64,000 nucleotides of DNA, taken from Paulinella micropora (Eukaryota > Cercozoa > Imbricatea > Euglyphida). Location of the stretch: NCBI GenBank assembly GCA_009731375.1, contig BJOX01000068.1, positions 655,097 through 719,096 of the forward strand, in the 5' to 3' direction. The notes below the pieces were generated by a model. That model was not told the origin of the DNA. It ran no database searches and saw nothing but the letters and a program-made list of their open reading frames with translations. The translations under genes and the position numbers were made by a program. This document shows, piece after piece, positions 1 through 53,600 of this stretch; within the stretch, counting starts at the first letter, position 1; each line of letters begins with the position of its first letter.

Positions 1-21
1 GGGGGGGGGGGGGGGGGGGGG
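1..21. repeat. poly-G run at window edge
   Basis: The window opens with 21 consecutive G. Similar G runs elsewhere in the window sit next to N gaps, so this is probably the edge of an assembly gap or a low-quality tract rather than a biological element. Confidence 0.6.
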
Positions 22-690
22 CTGAGACAGTCAACCAACCACTCAAAAGTGACATTTGTGTAAAGGCGAGAGCTTATGTTGCAAAATTTACACAGAAAAA
101 GCAGTACATGTTATTTATATTTAATTCTGCATTGCAAACCTAAAGACAGTGGTAGGAAAAGCTGCTTAAAATTTGCACGTATAATATTGATATCGCATTA
201 TTGCAACGCAATAACATCCAAAGCATTTTATCTTACATTGTCAATTTTTCTTATGAAAATATCAAATCGACTTGACCATGCTTATCTATGTTTACTATGA
301 CAAGGCGGGTTTAATTCAATATGGAATGGACCAAATCCAAGACATTGGTGAAACACTGTACGCTGGAAAGCAACCATCACACATGAGTTTCTTGGCCACC
401 CGGATATACACACTCTCTCTCTGTTGCCATATGCCTCATTTGGCTTCGTCCGTGCCTTTTTCTGCCTCAAACACTGTCGGATTATGCAGGAACTTGCCAT
501 GCATGCTAGACTTTTTGTGGTCGTTAACTGTCTCCGTACAGATAAGCAACGCAGTTTGCGGTTTTGTCAGGGATTTATATCGTGATTTACGGTACATAAC
601 GTGACGGATTTTCACGTCCTGAAAACTCCACACCAGACTTTTCCCTCTGGGGGGCGGGAAATGTGGTACCGCCGTCTGAATTTCACGAGT
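22..690. other. non-repetitive sequence, no gene recognised
   Basis: Mixed-composition sequence with only short open frames on both strands (the longest about 110 codons) and no recognisable protein motif. It leads directly into the GT-rich tract. It could be intronic or intergenic. Confidence 0.5.
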
Positions 691-691
691 G

Positions 692-731
<40 letters not shown>

Positions 732-751
732 CTGTGTGTGTGTGCGTGTCT

Positions 752-795
<44 letters not shown>

Positions 796-1721
796 TGTGA
801 GCACTCTGCCTTGTGTGTGTCTGTGTGTCATGGGTGAAGTACTAGTCACGTGGATGCATATGGGCCCGGGTGGGTGTGCACGCGCACGTGTACATGTACA
901 TGTGTGTGTGCATGTGTGTGCATGTGTGTGCATGTGTGTGTGTGTGCACGTGTGTGTGTGTGTGCGTGTGTGTGTGTACCATGTGTGCACGTGTGTGTGT
1001 GTGTTTATTTGTTTGTGTTATATACGTGTGTGTAAGATCTTGTGTACATGTTATAATGCGTACGTGTGTGTGTGTGTGTGTGTATGTGTGTGTGTGTGTG
1101 TGTGTGTTTGCGTGTGTGTGCACGTGTGTGTGTGTGTGTGTTTGTGTGTGTNNNNNNNNNNNNNNNNNNNNNNNNNNNNNNNNNNNNNNNNNNNNNNNNN
1201 NNNNNNNNNNNNNNNNNNNNNNNNNNNNNNNNNNNNNNNNNNNNNNNNNNNNNNNNNNNNNNNNNNNNNNNNNNNNNTGTGTGTGTGTGTGTGTCTGTGT
1301 GTGTGTGTGTGTGCTTCACTGCGTGTACATGTGTGTGTGTGTGTGTGCACGTGTGTGTGTGTGCACGTGTGTGTGTGTGTGTACGTGTGTGTGTGTGTAC
1401 ATATCATGTGTGTATGTGTAGTGTGTGTGTGTGTGTGTTTGTGTGTATGTGGGCGGTTGGGTGCGTGGATGGGCAGATAGGTGGATGGGTGGATGGCCGG
1501 ATGGAACGGTACCGGTGGATGGGTGGATGGGTGGGTGGATTGCCCACGGCCACGGGATAGATAGGTGGATGGATGGATAGGTGGATGTGTAAATATAGAT
1601 AGTTAGATGAACGATGATGGGTGGATGGGTGGATGGGTGGATGGATACGGTGGATTGACGGATTGATGGATTGATGGTGGATGTAGATGGGTGATCACAC
1701 TGCCTGATTGTGTGTTGTACA

Positions 1722-1819
<98 letters not shown>

Positions 1820-1942
1820 GTGCAACGTGTGTGTGTGAGCTTGTATTATGTATGTGTTGTGTGCGTGTGTGTGTGAGTGTGTGCGTTTTGCGTGTCTGTG
1901 TGTATGTGTGTGTTATATATATACATATATATATAATATATG

Positions 1943-1974
<32 letters not shown>

Positions 1975-2111
1975 CACGTGTGTATGTGTGTGTGTGTATG
2001 AGGACTGAGTGTGTGTGTGAGTGTGTGTATGCACATGTGTGTGTGTGCACGTGTGTGTGTGTGTATACGTATGTACATGCATATGTGTATGTATGTGTGA
2101 GTGTGCATGTA

Positions 2112-2145
<34 letters not shown>

Positions 2146-2215
2146 TGTGTGCTACTGTACGAGTATGAGTGTCTCATGTGTGTCTGTGTGTGTGTGTGTG
2201 CGTGTGTAATTTATG
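691..2215. repeat. GT/TG-rich microsatellite block with GGAT and GA tracts
   Basis: Long imperfect (GT)n tracts with interspersed CATG and CACG give way at about 1449-1690 to a GGAT/GGTG-type degenerate tetranucleotide minisatellite. A pure (GA)n tract follows at about 1738-1813, then alternating (GT)n and (TA)n. Apparent reading frames here are Cys/Val or His/Thr repeats and are not genes. Confidence 0.9.
1152..1277. other. assembly gap (126 N)
   Basis: A run of N inside the (GT)n tract. Its real length is unknown. Confidence 0.99.
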
Positions 2216-2835
2216 TACATAAAGATGTGGAATGATAATTATGAAAATGCGTTGCAAACGCGATGGGGAAAACAGGATAGAGCAAACACGATGGGCGCGT
2301 TCTATTATTGTGTACTACTTAATATTTATTAATAAATTCATATACTAATTATAACCTGGCTGGTACCGGTATGTATACATATGAATATTAAGTGCTTTTA
2401 ATATTAATATTCCATAGTGGAAATGTATCACTATTAAATTATTTTAAATAAATATTTAATAAATAAACTGATAACTGGTAAATTATTTTAAATAAATAAA
2501 CTGATAAACTTATAATTTTCATTAATATTTTAAGAATTCAAATCAACATTATAAATAAATTTTTCAAAACTATATGTTGGTAAACGACTGTGCCGCGATC
2601 GGGAATTTTTTAGTGATTCCTTTATGAAAAATATCCACAGAATCAATATGTCCTCAGTAAATTCCACACTGAACCCCGCCGGTCCGTTGTTGAGAAAAGG
2701 GCACAGGACAAACAGGAAAAGGAATTACAAAAGCGGCCTCTCCATCGAAAATGGTAACGACAGTAAAAACCCTGAAACGCGAAACGACGAAACCCAACGA
2801 ACGGAGATTCAGCTGGGAGGGTCGGAGAAACGAGG
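2216..2835. other. AT-rich 5' flank of the 37-exon gene
   Basis: AT-rich, non-repetitive sequence with AATATTTATTAAT-like stretches up to about 2560, then GC-balanced sequence up to the proposed start codon. An in-frame TGA at 2773-2775 precedes the proposed ATG at 2836, which supports that start unless an upstream exon exists. No TATA box or other promoter element can be assigned with confidence. Confidence 0.4.
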
Positions 2836-44227
<41,392 letters not shown>

Positions 44228-44745
44228 GGCTCATTTCAGCCCTGCGCCATACCACATTCCATGGGCCCAATCCTCCAGCTTGGAGAAGTTCTTGCCTCTT
44301 GAGTACAAAGAACAATTACTTGAAGCGTCTCGTTCTTCTCGCCTCCACAACCTGCGCGATGGTTCATGAGAAAAGCTCTTGATGCGAGCTTTTGAACGAG
44401 CTCCGGCACAAACACCGACCATCAGAATCGGCTGAGAACGAAGCGCTTCCAGTGATTGTTGATCATACTCAAGAACTGTCTCGCAAGACTTTCTTGTATG
44501 ACTGAGGACATTACCTTGGCAACACAGCCCTAGTTTGAACTCATCCTTCTCAATCAGTATTCGAGAACACGAAAAATGCAGAGCATAGCGTTGGAAAGCT
44601 CTGTCTTGAGCTTTCAAAAATGATTGCTTCAGCATGATCAGATCACGTTGTTTGACGGAGAACGGGGAGATCGAAGTTAGCTTAGTCTGCCACTGAAATG
44701 TCCGCTGTAATACTGGGGCTTGGAGCGCGATGTCAGCTCGCAGGC

Positions 44746-44800
<55 letters not shown>

Positions 44801-44827
44801 GTGCGTGTGTGTGTGTGTGTGTGTGTG

Positions 44828-44875
<48 letters not shown>

Positions 44876-44935
44876 GAGGACAGCGCAGGCACTGTAAGGC
44901 ACACTTTTGTTCTCCGCTATACTGCTTGCGATATT
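44228..44935 (-). other. 3' flank of the gene; open minus frame of unknown status
   Basis: A minus-strand frame runs 44902-44231, of which about 170 codons (44750-44231) are non-repetitive, with peptides such as LMVGVCAGARSKARIKSF; I do not recognise it. It contains (GA)n/(GT)n at 44752-44872. At about 44883-44925 the end of the last exon recurs (GCAGGCACTGTAAGGC against GCAGGCACTGTGAGGC), a 3'-type echo. The stretch may be 3' UTR of the plus gene or a fragment of another element. Confidence 0.3.
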
Positions 44936-45194
44936 TCATTCATTCCTTACTATCAGTAATTCATGCACAATCTAATTACAGTTTGTTTTTTTTTTAACTC
45001 TATTGATTAAGTAATACTTGCACATTTTTCATACGAAGGAAAGACTTTTGATTTTATTAATAATATGCACATTACTCAGCTACTATTACTACCGACAGTC
45101 GATTGGCAAAATAGTCCAACCTGAAACTCGTCACCCTTTGTTAATTAACAGTTAAAAAACTCCAAAACCCGACAAACCCCCTGTCGCTCACTCT

Positions 45195-46140
45195 ATGCGC
45201 CATATCACTGTTCTTTCTGCGCTTTTGCGAGTGCAAAACATGATGTTCTCTACTCGCATGCTGGAGTGTGTTCTCCGTCGGCCTGATATTCTTTACCCTG
45301 CTACCCGTGCTTTCCTGCGTGAATCATCTATTGGTGACTGCATTGATACCATAATGGACGTCTTCGAGGACCGTGCAGAACGTGGCGTACCTTTTTGAGT
45401 TTAGGGTTCTCATAACTTGTGCTTACGAATGCCTCCAAGTTTTCACTCTCCAAGCTGCTTTGAGAAGAATTTGCTTCCCGGAGCATGCTATCAGGTATAA
45501 TATATGTTTTACTAGTGTCATACTCCACTGATTGCTTCTCAAGTCCGTCTCGTGTCTATTGTGGTGGTGCACAAGGTTGTCCCGCCATGCAGTTCCTTTA
45601 CATTGTTTCCAATGACCCGTACCACTGTGTGCTGAGAAACATCACTCACATCATGCTGGATGCTAATGGTTTGACCACTCCTGTTGGCATGCCTGGAGTG
45701 CCACAATCGAGAACGTCTCCTGTCATTGAAAATTAGCACCCTTCTACTAGTACTAGCCATAGCTACAAGTTTCATGACTGTTATGTTGTTACCTCATCTG
45801 CTATGCGGATGACTTCTTTTGTCTTAACAACTATCATTACTGTACTCAGCTCGCGCATTAGTGGTGGCGCGAGTTTTTTGATGCAAGTTGCTGGGATTTT
45901 AGCATAAGCAATAGCCTCTTTGCAGTGAATGGAGTTTCACTTACTACTACTGTTCAGCCTCTACTGCATATCCTCTGTTTCCCTAAGTGTGCGCCTCTCC
46001 TGCCGTCTAAGCACACCCCAAGACGATACTTGGGTGCTTACGTTAGCTTCTCCATGCACATTTACCTTCAGATTAGGAAAGTGGGCTGGCATGTTGTTGA
46101 TTTTGCCGCACGCGTCTCAACTGATCGCCTGGGCCTGATA
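45195..46140 (+). pseudogene. Decayed non-LTR reverse transcriptase
   Basis: Peptides recognisable in shifting frames are ALRRICFPEHAIRYN (about 45460-45500), GGAQGCPAMQFLYIV (about 45560-45605), CYADDFFCLNN with the YADD catalytic box at 45802-45813, and PRRYLGAYVSFS (about 46020-46055). Order and spacing match the palm of LINE reverse transcriptases (AL..MxFPxH, GxxQGCPxxxxLY, YADD, YLG). Frame changes and stops (for example TAG after the YADD block) show it is dead. A leading frame 45195-45398 may be its upstream part. Confidence 0.65.
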
Positions 46141-46274
46141 CCAGAAAATATTAATATTAATATTTCCTGCCCGGATATAAGTAATGAATACAGATTTAAA
46201 TATTGTAATAAATAAAAAAAAATAAAAAAAATCTTATTATTATTATTAACTTTGATTAATTTTTTGTTTTCATT

Positions 46275-46311
<37 letters not shown>

Positions 46312-46483
46312 TCCTGCCGTAAGTGGTGATTATGTACGACCACCACCCACGACAAGAGCAAAATTGTTGGCCAGGGAACAGCCACACTGTTCGACTGGCC
46401 GGTTTAAGCACAAGGAAGCAATTACTAATAAACATTTATAAAACATCACACACTTACGCACACTTACGCACACTTACACTTAC
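46141..46483. other. AT-rich spacer with 30-odd-base poly-T
   Basis: Contains A-rich sequence, a poly-T run (about 46277-46308) and short GTAAGT-like repeats on the minus strand (46450-46483). The poly-T read on the minus strand is a poly-A following the putative minus exon, which could mark a retrocopy or simply be a microsatellite. Confidence 0.4.
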
Positions 46484-46895
46484 GAGATGATGCTGTTGCT
46501 GTTGGTGTCGAAGGAATGCTCGTCATCACTGCAAACCTCTCGCTCTCGCTTACCGTTCTTCTCATCACTGCGACGAGCGCGCTTAGCGGGCCTCTCTCTC
46601 ACCACCTCGGCAGGCTCATCATGCTGCTCTTGCTCACCCATCACCTCACCCATCACCTCACGCTCTTCTTTATCGTTTTGCTCTAGATGAGAATGATTCA
46701 GAGGCGAGCAACTCTCCACGCTTGCACTGCGACTGCGGCTAGCACGCACAGAGCTACTAATAACCAGCTCACGCTGCTGCAAGCTAGCTTCAAACATTTT
46801 CTGTTGGCACCCATGACATACACAATAGCATTTTTCTTCTGCCTTCTTAGCCCCGCGGGGCTTGCGACCACGTGGCACTGGTGGTGGCAACATAC
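46484..46895 (-). CDS. Putative minus-strand exon, basic/acidic protein
   Basis: An open 412-nt segment on the minus strand bounded by a good acceptor (GTGTGTTAG before GTATG) and a consensus donor (CTC followed by GTAAGT). It encodes MLPPPVPRGRKPRGAKKAEE, a Cys-rich CYCVCHGCQQKM, and a charged region with RPAKRARR resembling a nuclear localisation signal. No family recognised. It needs an upstream phase-1 exon. It could also be an isolated frame. Confidence 0.35.
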
Positions 46896-47970
46896 CTAAC
46901 ACACACAGCAAAAGATTAGTACAGGCAAAAGCAGGCAAACAAGGAGTGTAGGCATCACCCCCAGGATAGCCGGTAAAAAATATCTTTTCCTGGTGACAGG
47001 TGCACCAGCTTGTTTTTCAGTATTATTTGTCCGGATCGGACCTGATGCCATTTTATTCCTGGTCTGTTGCCGTTTTCCTTTTTGGCTTCACTGAGCTAAT
47101 ACAACGAGACATCATTCTCATTCTTGAGGACTGTGTTTGGTTGTATTACCGACTTGTTTTCGAGCTATCGTTGGGGGCATTACATTTGGAGTCCACATCA
47201 CTAGGGTGATTTCTTTCTGCTTTGCCACACAGGCAACAGAGTGAATTTTCACTGACCTGTCTCACACGGGGACGTCAGACGAAAACAAATACTCCAACAC
47301 AGCTCCCTCATAACTCTTTCACAAAACAAATAATTTGATTGGTCTCAAGCAGGTGTCTCGTACCCTCTAGCCCAATCAGTATCTGTGTGCTCACAAGGAG
47401 ACATCAGATACAAACTCTCTGTCGTTCTTGCTGTTCTCACACAGAGACCAAGAAGAAGGAGGTGGACAGAAGAGTGAAGGAACACACACAAAACACAAAC
47501 AAGCATAGGGACAGGAGCACAACACTCTACCCTTCTAGTTTGTGCATTTATCTGCATTATCTCACACATACGTCAGAGTATTTTTGCAAATCTCTGATCG
47601 TTTTCTAAAGGTAGGTCTGAGAACCTATCCGACCGACTGTCGACTTCTCAAGGAGAGCTTTTCTAGCTTCTCTATTACTATCTGTGTGTAGGTCCAAGTG
47701 CCTCATACTAGATACAATATAGAAAAGAAGGAGGAGAAAGTAATCTGAGTAAGGAGAACAAGAAATCGGAGAAAGTCTCAAAGACTATTTTTCTCAAACA
47801 AAAACAAACATACAAACAGTGTTTCATAGAGGACAGGGAATCTTATCCTACCCTCTCTATTAGTTTCTCTCTTCACTAGTCAATCGACTGAAGGAGGAAC
47901 AGAACACAAACGAACAAAAACCAAACATAGGAGCTGACACTGTCCTCCTGTTGATCACTACTACGACATC
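46896..47970. other. Upstream region of gag; no LTR recognised
   Basis: About 1.1 kb of unique sequence. Around 47250-47590 a motif recurs three times in varied form (CTCACAC/CTCACAAG, then GACGTCAGA, ACATCAGA or ACGTCAGA). If the Ty3-type element has a 5' LTR and leader, they should lie here, but I could not match any part to sequence downstream of pol, nor identify a primer binding site. Confidence 0.4.
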
Positions 47971-50652
47971 ATGTCGACAGAGACCGCCGAAGTGAGTGAA
48001 TTCTCGGAGGCAGATCAAAGAAGAGAAGAAGAAGAAGCAGGAGGAGGAGGAGGAAGAGGATTGAATGAAGGAGGAGGAGGAGGATTGAATGAAGGAGGAG
48101 GAGGAGATGAAGGAGTAGGAGGAGGAGTAGAAGAGGGCTGGGATGATGAAGGAAGATATGGAGGAGACGAAGATGAAGGAGGATTTGAACAAGAAGAGAC
48201 GGGAGGAGGAGGAGCATATGGTAATCCCTTACCACCTGCCTACACGGGAGGAGGAGGACGAAAAATGATCGACTTGATTCATAGTGATGGAGAGGAGATC
48301 ACAGTGGAGGAACAACAGTGGGTGCAAGACCACTATGACCTCACTAAAGAAGAGTTTGATAACAAGATGGGGGTAGAGAAGGACACCTATGTGTGGATCC
48401 CTCAGGATCAAAGAAGAGAGAAAAGTCGTGCTAAAAAGGATGTCTATATCCTATTATCAAACACAGCACAGCTCCTCGGCAAACTGGTCTCTGATCCAGA
48501 AGAGAGAAAGAAGATACAGCATATCAAGTTTGGGGACACACACACCCACCTTGAATTACTCGATGCTATCTTTGGGGTGTACACTCAAACCCTGATTTGG
48601 GAACGTACATACGGCCCACGATGTGAGGGTTACCTCCAGTACACAAACCCAAGAGCAACGGCCAGATTCCTCGCGACTGGTCAGGAGGCAGTCGATGTAA
48701 CAAAAATGAAGACCAATCTGGGTTCGAAAAACTCGAGTGGCATATTTCATTTTTTTACAATGGAAATAAAGGCCTTGGAGGAGGGGAAGGCAGAGATGGA
48801 AAAAAGCATTAAGGCAGCAGGAGAAACTCATCCTGTGATTGATGAGTTAGAGAAGACCGACAGAGTTCTGACCAAGATCAGACTGTTGATGGGTGCGTTA
48901 CTGCACAAGGAGGCATGGAAGAGATGGATTCCTACCAAGGATCACTCTGTCCTTAAATCACTTAGTAACGCACCACCGGTCGCCAACAAAGCAGGTGTTG
49001 ACCAATATGTGGAGAAATATAATTTTCTCAGATCTGCTTCTGAATTGGTGGCCTTTATCACTCATGCTCAAAAGCTGGTGATATCTGAGAAGAAGAAGGC
49101 GAAAGAGAATGAGGAGTTCGAGAAGACGATGAGACTGGAAAGAATGAAAGCAAAAGTGAGTGGTGCAAAGACACACCCTCCGACATATTTGACCCCACCA
49201 GCTCCTGCCCCACCAGCCCCTGCACCCTCGGGCTCAACTACGGTGGTGGTCACAAACACGGAGAAGAAGGACAGACAGAACATCATAAATGCCTTCAAGG
49301 GGAAGAAAGGAGGAGTGGCAAGTCTCATGCTATATGCCAAGACGAGCTCAGACAAAGACTCTGATGCTTCGCTTTTGAGCAAGCTCAAAGAGATCAATGC
49401 CTGCATGAAGGCTTTTCCTTGCGACGAAACGCAGGAATACGAGGCCCTTGTTACTGTTTTTGACCAATCTCTAGTCTCGGAGGGATTTGATCTGACACAG
49501 TACAAGTTTTTGAGAAAGAAGGAGGAGATTAAGAGAAACAATGCAACAGGCCTAGACGCTCAGTGTGAACTGGCGGTGGCCACACTCATTTCATATTTTC
49601 AATCTCATGGATACCAGCATCTCTGCACTGGTACTCTCATAGGATTTGAAATCTTTGAGACAGTGGCGATGAGTTTGAGGAGTGCTGTTGGCTTGGCGGC
49701 GACCCTTACGGAGGTAGTTTCCTCCTATGGGCTATTCTATGGCCGCAAGTCGATCATCCTCTATTTCTTTTCGGCGTTACACACAGTTAACCCGAGTAAG
49801 CTTACTCAGCTCATACAACAATGCTCGACGTTTAGCTCAGTGAAGTCCAAGAACTTCCTCGAGACACACGTGTTCGAAAATACGGTTCAAAGCGTTGCTC
49901 CGTCAGCACTGTTTCAAGAAGTGATGAGTGCATGCTCAAACATGGACTCGCTCACGGAGGCACATACGGCACAGGCAGGCGGTGTACCTGTTGGCGCACA
50001 AGCCACGTACACAAACAGAGTTGCCGGTTGGAAGAGACAGAGAGAGCCAGACCTGAAGACCGCATGTTGGAGGTGGTTCGCGGGCTTGCAGTGTAAGGCA
50101 CAGATGGAGAACAGAGACTGCTCTTTCAATCATGATAGGCAGAACCCAACAGCAAGGGCAAATTTTCTGAGCAGGACGGAAGGCAAGGAACCGGGCCTTT
50201 TCAATATGCTTCAGATTGCCGCTGTGAACGAAGGTTGGTATGCCAATATGTGTGATGATGAGGAGTTACGAGAGGCAATCATTACCTTCATGAAGAGGAT
50301 GAAGGAGAAGAAGGAGGAGCAGGAGGAGGAGGAGGAGGAGGAGGAGGAGGAGGAGGACGAGGACGAGGAACATGGAGAGGAGCCTCGAGGTGGCAGGGAA
50401 CCCCTCAGAGAGGAAGAGGAGGAGGTCGGGGATATACCCCTTATGGAGGGAGAGCTGTTCGAGCTCCAGCCCCCCCACCCAGAGGAGGAGGAGGCTCGTG
50501 GGCAAGCTCCAACCCAAATTTCGGTCGAGCTCAGGCCTACAACACTGCCTCGGAGACCGATACGTCATCCTACCCGGACACTACTCAAGGTAATCGTTTC
50601 GAGGTGGTGGAATGACTGGAGGGGGAAGAAGAGAGGAAGGAGAAGACTGTGA
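47971..50652 (+). CDS. gag: Gag-like protein of Ty3/gypsy-type element
   Basis: 893 codons from an ATG to TGA at 50650. The N-terminus (residues 1-90) is Glu/Gly-rich and encoded by GGA/GAA triplet repeats. The middle is mostly helical, with charged segments. Near residues 692-714 there is C-x8-C-x8-C-x3-H (CWRWFAGLQC...DCSFNH), a CCCH-type zinc finger in place of the usual CCHC knuckle. The C-terminus has a long Glu/Asp run (about residues 780-800). It overlaps pol, which lies in the -1 frame. The gag assignment rests on position before pol and the zinc finger; no capsid domain was identified by sequence. Confidence 0.75.
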   Translation: MSTETAEVSEFSEADQRREEEEAGGGGGRGLNEGGGGGLNEGGGGDEGVGGGVEEGWDDEGRYGGDEDEGGFEQEETGGGGAYGNPLPPAYTGGGGRKMIDLIHSDGEEITVEEQQWVQDHYDLTKEEFDNKMGVEKDTYVWIPQDQRREKSRAKKDVYILLSNTAQLLGKLVSDPEERKKIQHIKFGDTHTHLELLDAIFGVYTQTLIWERTYGPRCEGYLQYTNPRATARFLATGQEAVDVTKMKTNLGSKNSSGIFHFFTMEIKALEEGKAEMEKSIKAAGETHPVIDELEKTDRVLTKIRLLMGALLHKEAWKRWIPTKDHSVLKSLSNAPPVANKAGVDQYVEKYNFLRSASELVAFITHAQKLVISEKKKAKENEEFEKTMRLERMKAKVSGAKTHPPTYLTPPAPAPPAPAPSGSTTVVVTNTEKKDRQNIINAFKGKKGGVASLMLYAKTSSDKDSDASLLSKLKEINACMKAFPCDETQEYEALVTVFDQSLVSEGFDLTQYKFLRKKEEIKRNNATGLDAQCELAVATLISYFQSHGYQHLCTGTLIGFEIFETVAMSLRSAVGLAATLTEVVSSYGLFYGRKSIILYFFSALHTVNPSKLTQLIQQCSTFSSVKSKNFLETHVFENTVQSVAPSALFQEVMSACSNMDSLTEAHTAQAGGVPVGAQATYTNRVAGWKRQREPDLKTACWRWFAGLQCKAQMENRDCSFNHDRQNPTARANFLSRTEGKEPGLFNMLQIAAVNEGWYANMCDDEELREAIITFMKRMKEKKEEQEEEEEEEEEEEDEDEEHGEEPRGGREPLREEEEEVGDIPLMEGELFELQPPHPEEEEARGQAPTQISVELRPTTLPRRPIRHPTRTLLKVIVSRWWNDWRGKKRGRRRL
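50611..50652 (+). other. gag-pol frame overlap (-1)
   Basis: A TGA in the pol frame just upstream (AATGACTGG) and the gag TGA at 50650-50652 leave about 40 nt where gag and pol frames overlap, in a purine-rich GGGGGAAGAAGAG stretch. Pol has no ATG here, so it must be made by a -1 shift or another mechanism. No canonical X-XXY-YYZ heptamer is evident. Confidence 0.6.
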
Positions 50653-53600
50653 AGTTTAACCCTAAAGTCACAGTGCTTTCTAATGCTGTTGTGCAGACTG
50701 GGCCAACGCTTCCTCTATGTGAAAACAAAGATGTGGGTACACAGAGACTGCAGCCCCAAGGTAGTCTCATACCCGTTCATACAGCACGGTTACCAATGAT
50801 AACTGATGCAAATAGGAAGGCGAGACTTGCGATGGAGGCGAGGAGGCCAATGGCAGACGTATCGCCTCGGCCAAGCAAACAACCACGAACAGACTCAATG
50901 TCTACGGTCGCGGCGGGTGGCGAGCAAAAAGACAATGTGTGTACTCAAGTACCACAAGACAATGTCGCTCAAATAGTAAACGCACCAGTACCGCAGAATA
51001 ATAAAAATGTTAATGAGGTGAAGCAGGAGGAGAAGAAGGAGGAGTTGAAAAACTTAGAGACAAGACTCCAAAATTTGGAACGTAAAGTTCTTGTTCTCGC
51101 AGCCAATATACACAGGCCCGATGCTCTGTGTTATACGGAACTTTATTGTGAAACATTGAAGACAATATTAAAAGTTGGTAATGATACGATGGCGAATATT
51201 AATATTGTCGGCAGGAAGTTTTTTAATCGATACCGGGACTGGGTGGACGGAAATATGAAAAAGTCAACGGGCACTCTCAAAGGAGTGAGCAGCCGGACGG
51301 ATATCACGGGAATCATCACACTGACCTTTAAATTGAAATCCGCACGAGTATACCGTATGGACCTCTATGTCGTCCCCGGTTACCACGGGTCAATATTACT
51401 ATCGTATGACCAATTGGCTACGATGGGGGCTGTGATTGATTGCGCCGCACGGCGAGTGATATATGGAGTAAAAAGAGGAGAAGAGAACGATATTGATCCC
51501 TTCAACGCTACTGACTCTTATGAGGCTTATGAGCTGAGTCTAGCGACGGATCACAAAAAGATGGCCATCGCACATGAGGCACTTGAGGTGTACGTTCACC
51601 CCCATGTCGTAAGACCGGATGAACTGTCCTGGACCGACAATTGGGAATCCCAAGTGTGCACTGTCACAGTTCCGACATGCCATTGGGACAAAAAGTCTAT
51701 TGATGACTTAATCGAGAAGCGAAAGGAGGAGATTATATGTGTCGCACAAAGAAGCCCGTCGTTGGCGAGATTCGCGGAAGGAGTAGGAACAGATGTCCAT
51801 ATTACTAACGGATACTGTTTCCATGCGAAAGTAGGAGAAGAAAAAAGGGAGGCGTTTGTACCAAGGAGAACGGGGCGAATCCCGGATACTCCACCAGAAA
51901 CTATTAAAAAATTGATTACTGATTTCTGGGGTGACGAGCCCACGTGGCCGCGTTCACTGTCTGAAGTGAAGAAATGCTTACGGACTTTATTCGAAAATAA
52001 TAAGCCGTATACTATTATCCTGCCATATAATGAGAAGGCGATATGGGCGCAGGAAATAAGGGACCGGCTTATTGATCATCCTATACCGGTACCCTCTCGC
52101 AAGCAACAGCTAGTGGTGGCTTGTCGTATGGGAACTCGTGAGCAGAGCAGTGCATACAAGCGGAAGCTCAGAGACCTCGACAAGTTGAAATTGATACCGC
52201 AAGCATTCACATGCTTTGATGGTTTTTACACCCGTAAAGCTCCTTTGCAATACGCGAGACTCATTGACATGCTGGTGGAGCTCGGTAAAGATGATGAGCC
52301 GGACACGGTCACGTATGAAAAGACGGGCCTAGATGATGTCTCGGAAGAGGACTTAGGCTTGGAGGAGGACAGAGAACCCCTCAAGCAGCATAAGCAGATG
52401 TCTGATGAAGATTTTCAAGAGGCGGCGCGGAAAATATTGGAAGAAGGAGTAGGCACGGAGAAGGAGAAGGAGCTTTTAAAAGCCAAATTAGAGGCGAACA
52501 AGGAAATTTTTGACCCTCCACATGCAGGTGGTGTCAAGCCTGAAGATTTCACTGCGGTTATTTACAAAATACCGGGTGCGGAGCCGTCACCGGCACCACG
52601 AAGGGCGAATTTGAGTATACATGAGGCGAAGATAGCGGAGGAGCTAGCAAGACAGCTGCTCAATGAGGACTTTATTGAGAGATCAACATCCTCAATAGTC
52701 TCACAACCGAGAATAGTGCCGAAGCCAGGAGGAGAATGGCGCCTGACAGTTAACTATGCTCGTGTTAACAAGGTGCTGGAGGAAGAGAGAAATCCTCTCC
52801 CGACATTAGAAGAAGGAAGGAGAGTACTGCGGAATGCAAAATTCTATTCGGTCATTGACCTTAAGAATGGCTTCTGGCAGATACCACTGGAGGAAAAGTC
52901 CAGATGGCTGACGGCGTTTGTGGTGGGTATGGAAATATACCAATGGAAAGTGCTTCCGATGGGCCTCAAGCAAGCCCCAGGACTTTTCCAGAAGGCGATG
53001 CAGAAGATGTTGAGCAGTCAGTACGATGATTTGTCTGACGGTGGCTTTATGAGAAGGCGGGGACAGAAGGCGGGAGAATATGCATTTTGCTATATCGATG
53101 ACATTATCGTATACTCTAACACAATGGAGGAGCATATCGATCATTTGTCCGATATATTCAGGCGCATCGGAGCTTTTGGCCTGAAGTGCAATCTAAAGAA
53201 GTGTCAACTTGCCAAGACGAGTGTGACATACTTAGGGTACGAGATCTCCCATAATCGAGTCTCGATATCCAAAGAGAAGAGGGAGGAGATTATGAATCGA
53301 CCGATACCGAAGAACCGCACTGAATTGCACTCATTCCTTGCGATGGCGCAATACTATAGCCAGTTTATACCCGATTGGGGTGCAACACGGGCTAAAGTGG
53401 AGAAAATGATAGATTTTGGAGACTTTGAGAAGTGGGACGAAGAGGCTTTGCAAGCGTTTCATGCGCTCAAAGATCTCATTTACAAAGACCCGAAAGACGG
53501 AGGACTGGTGTTAACGATGCCCGACTTTACGAAACAATTCGTAGTCGATACAGACGCATCTAAGTTTGCGATTGGGGCTGTATTACAACAAGAGGATGAG

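Noticed and set aside
436-2209. Long His/Thr and Cys/Val repeat reading frames
   Set aside because: They are translations of (GT)n on both strands, open in several frames at once, with no unique sequence.
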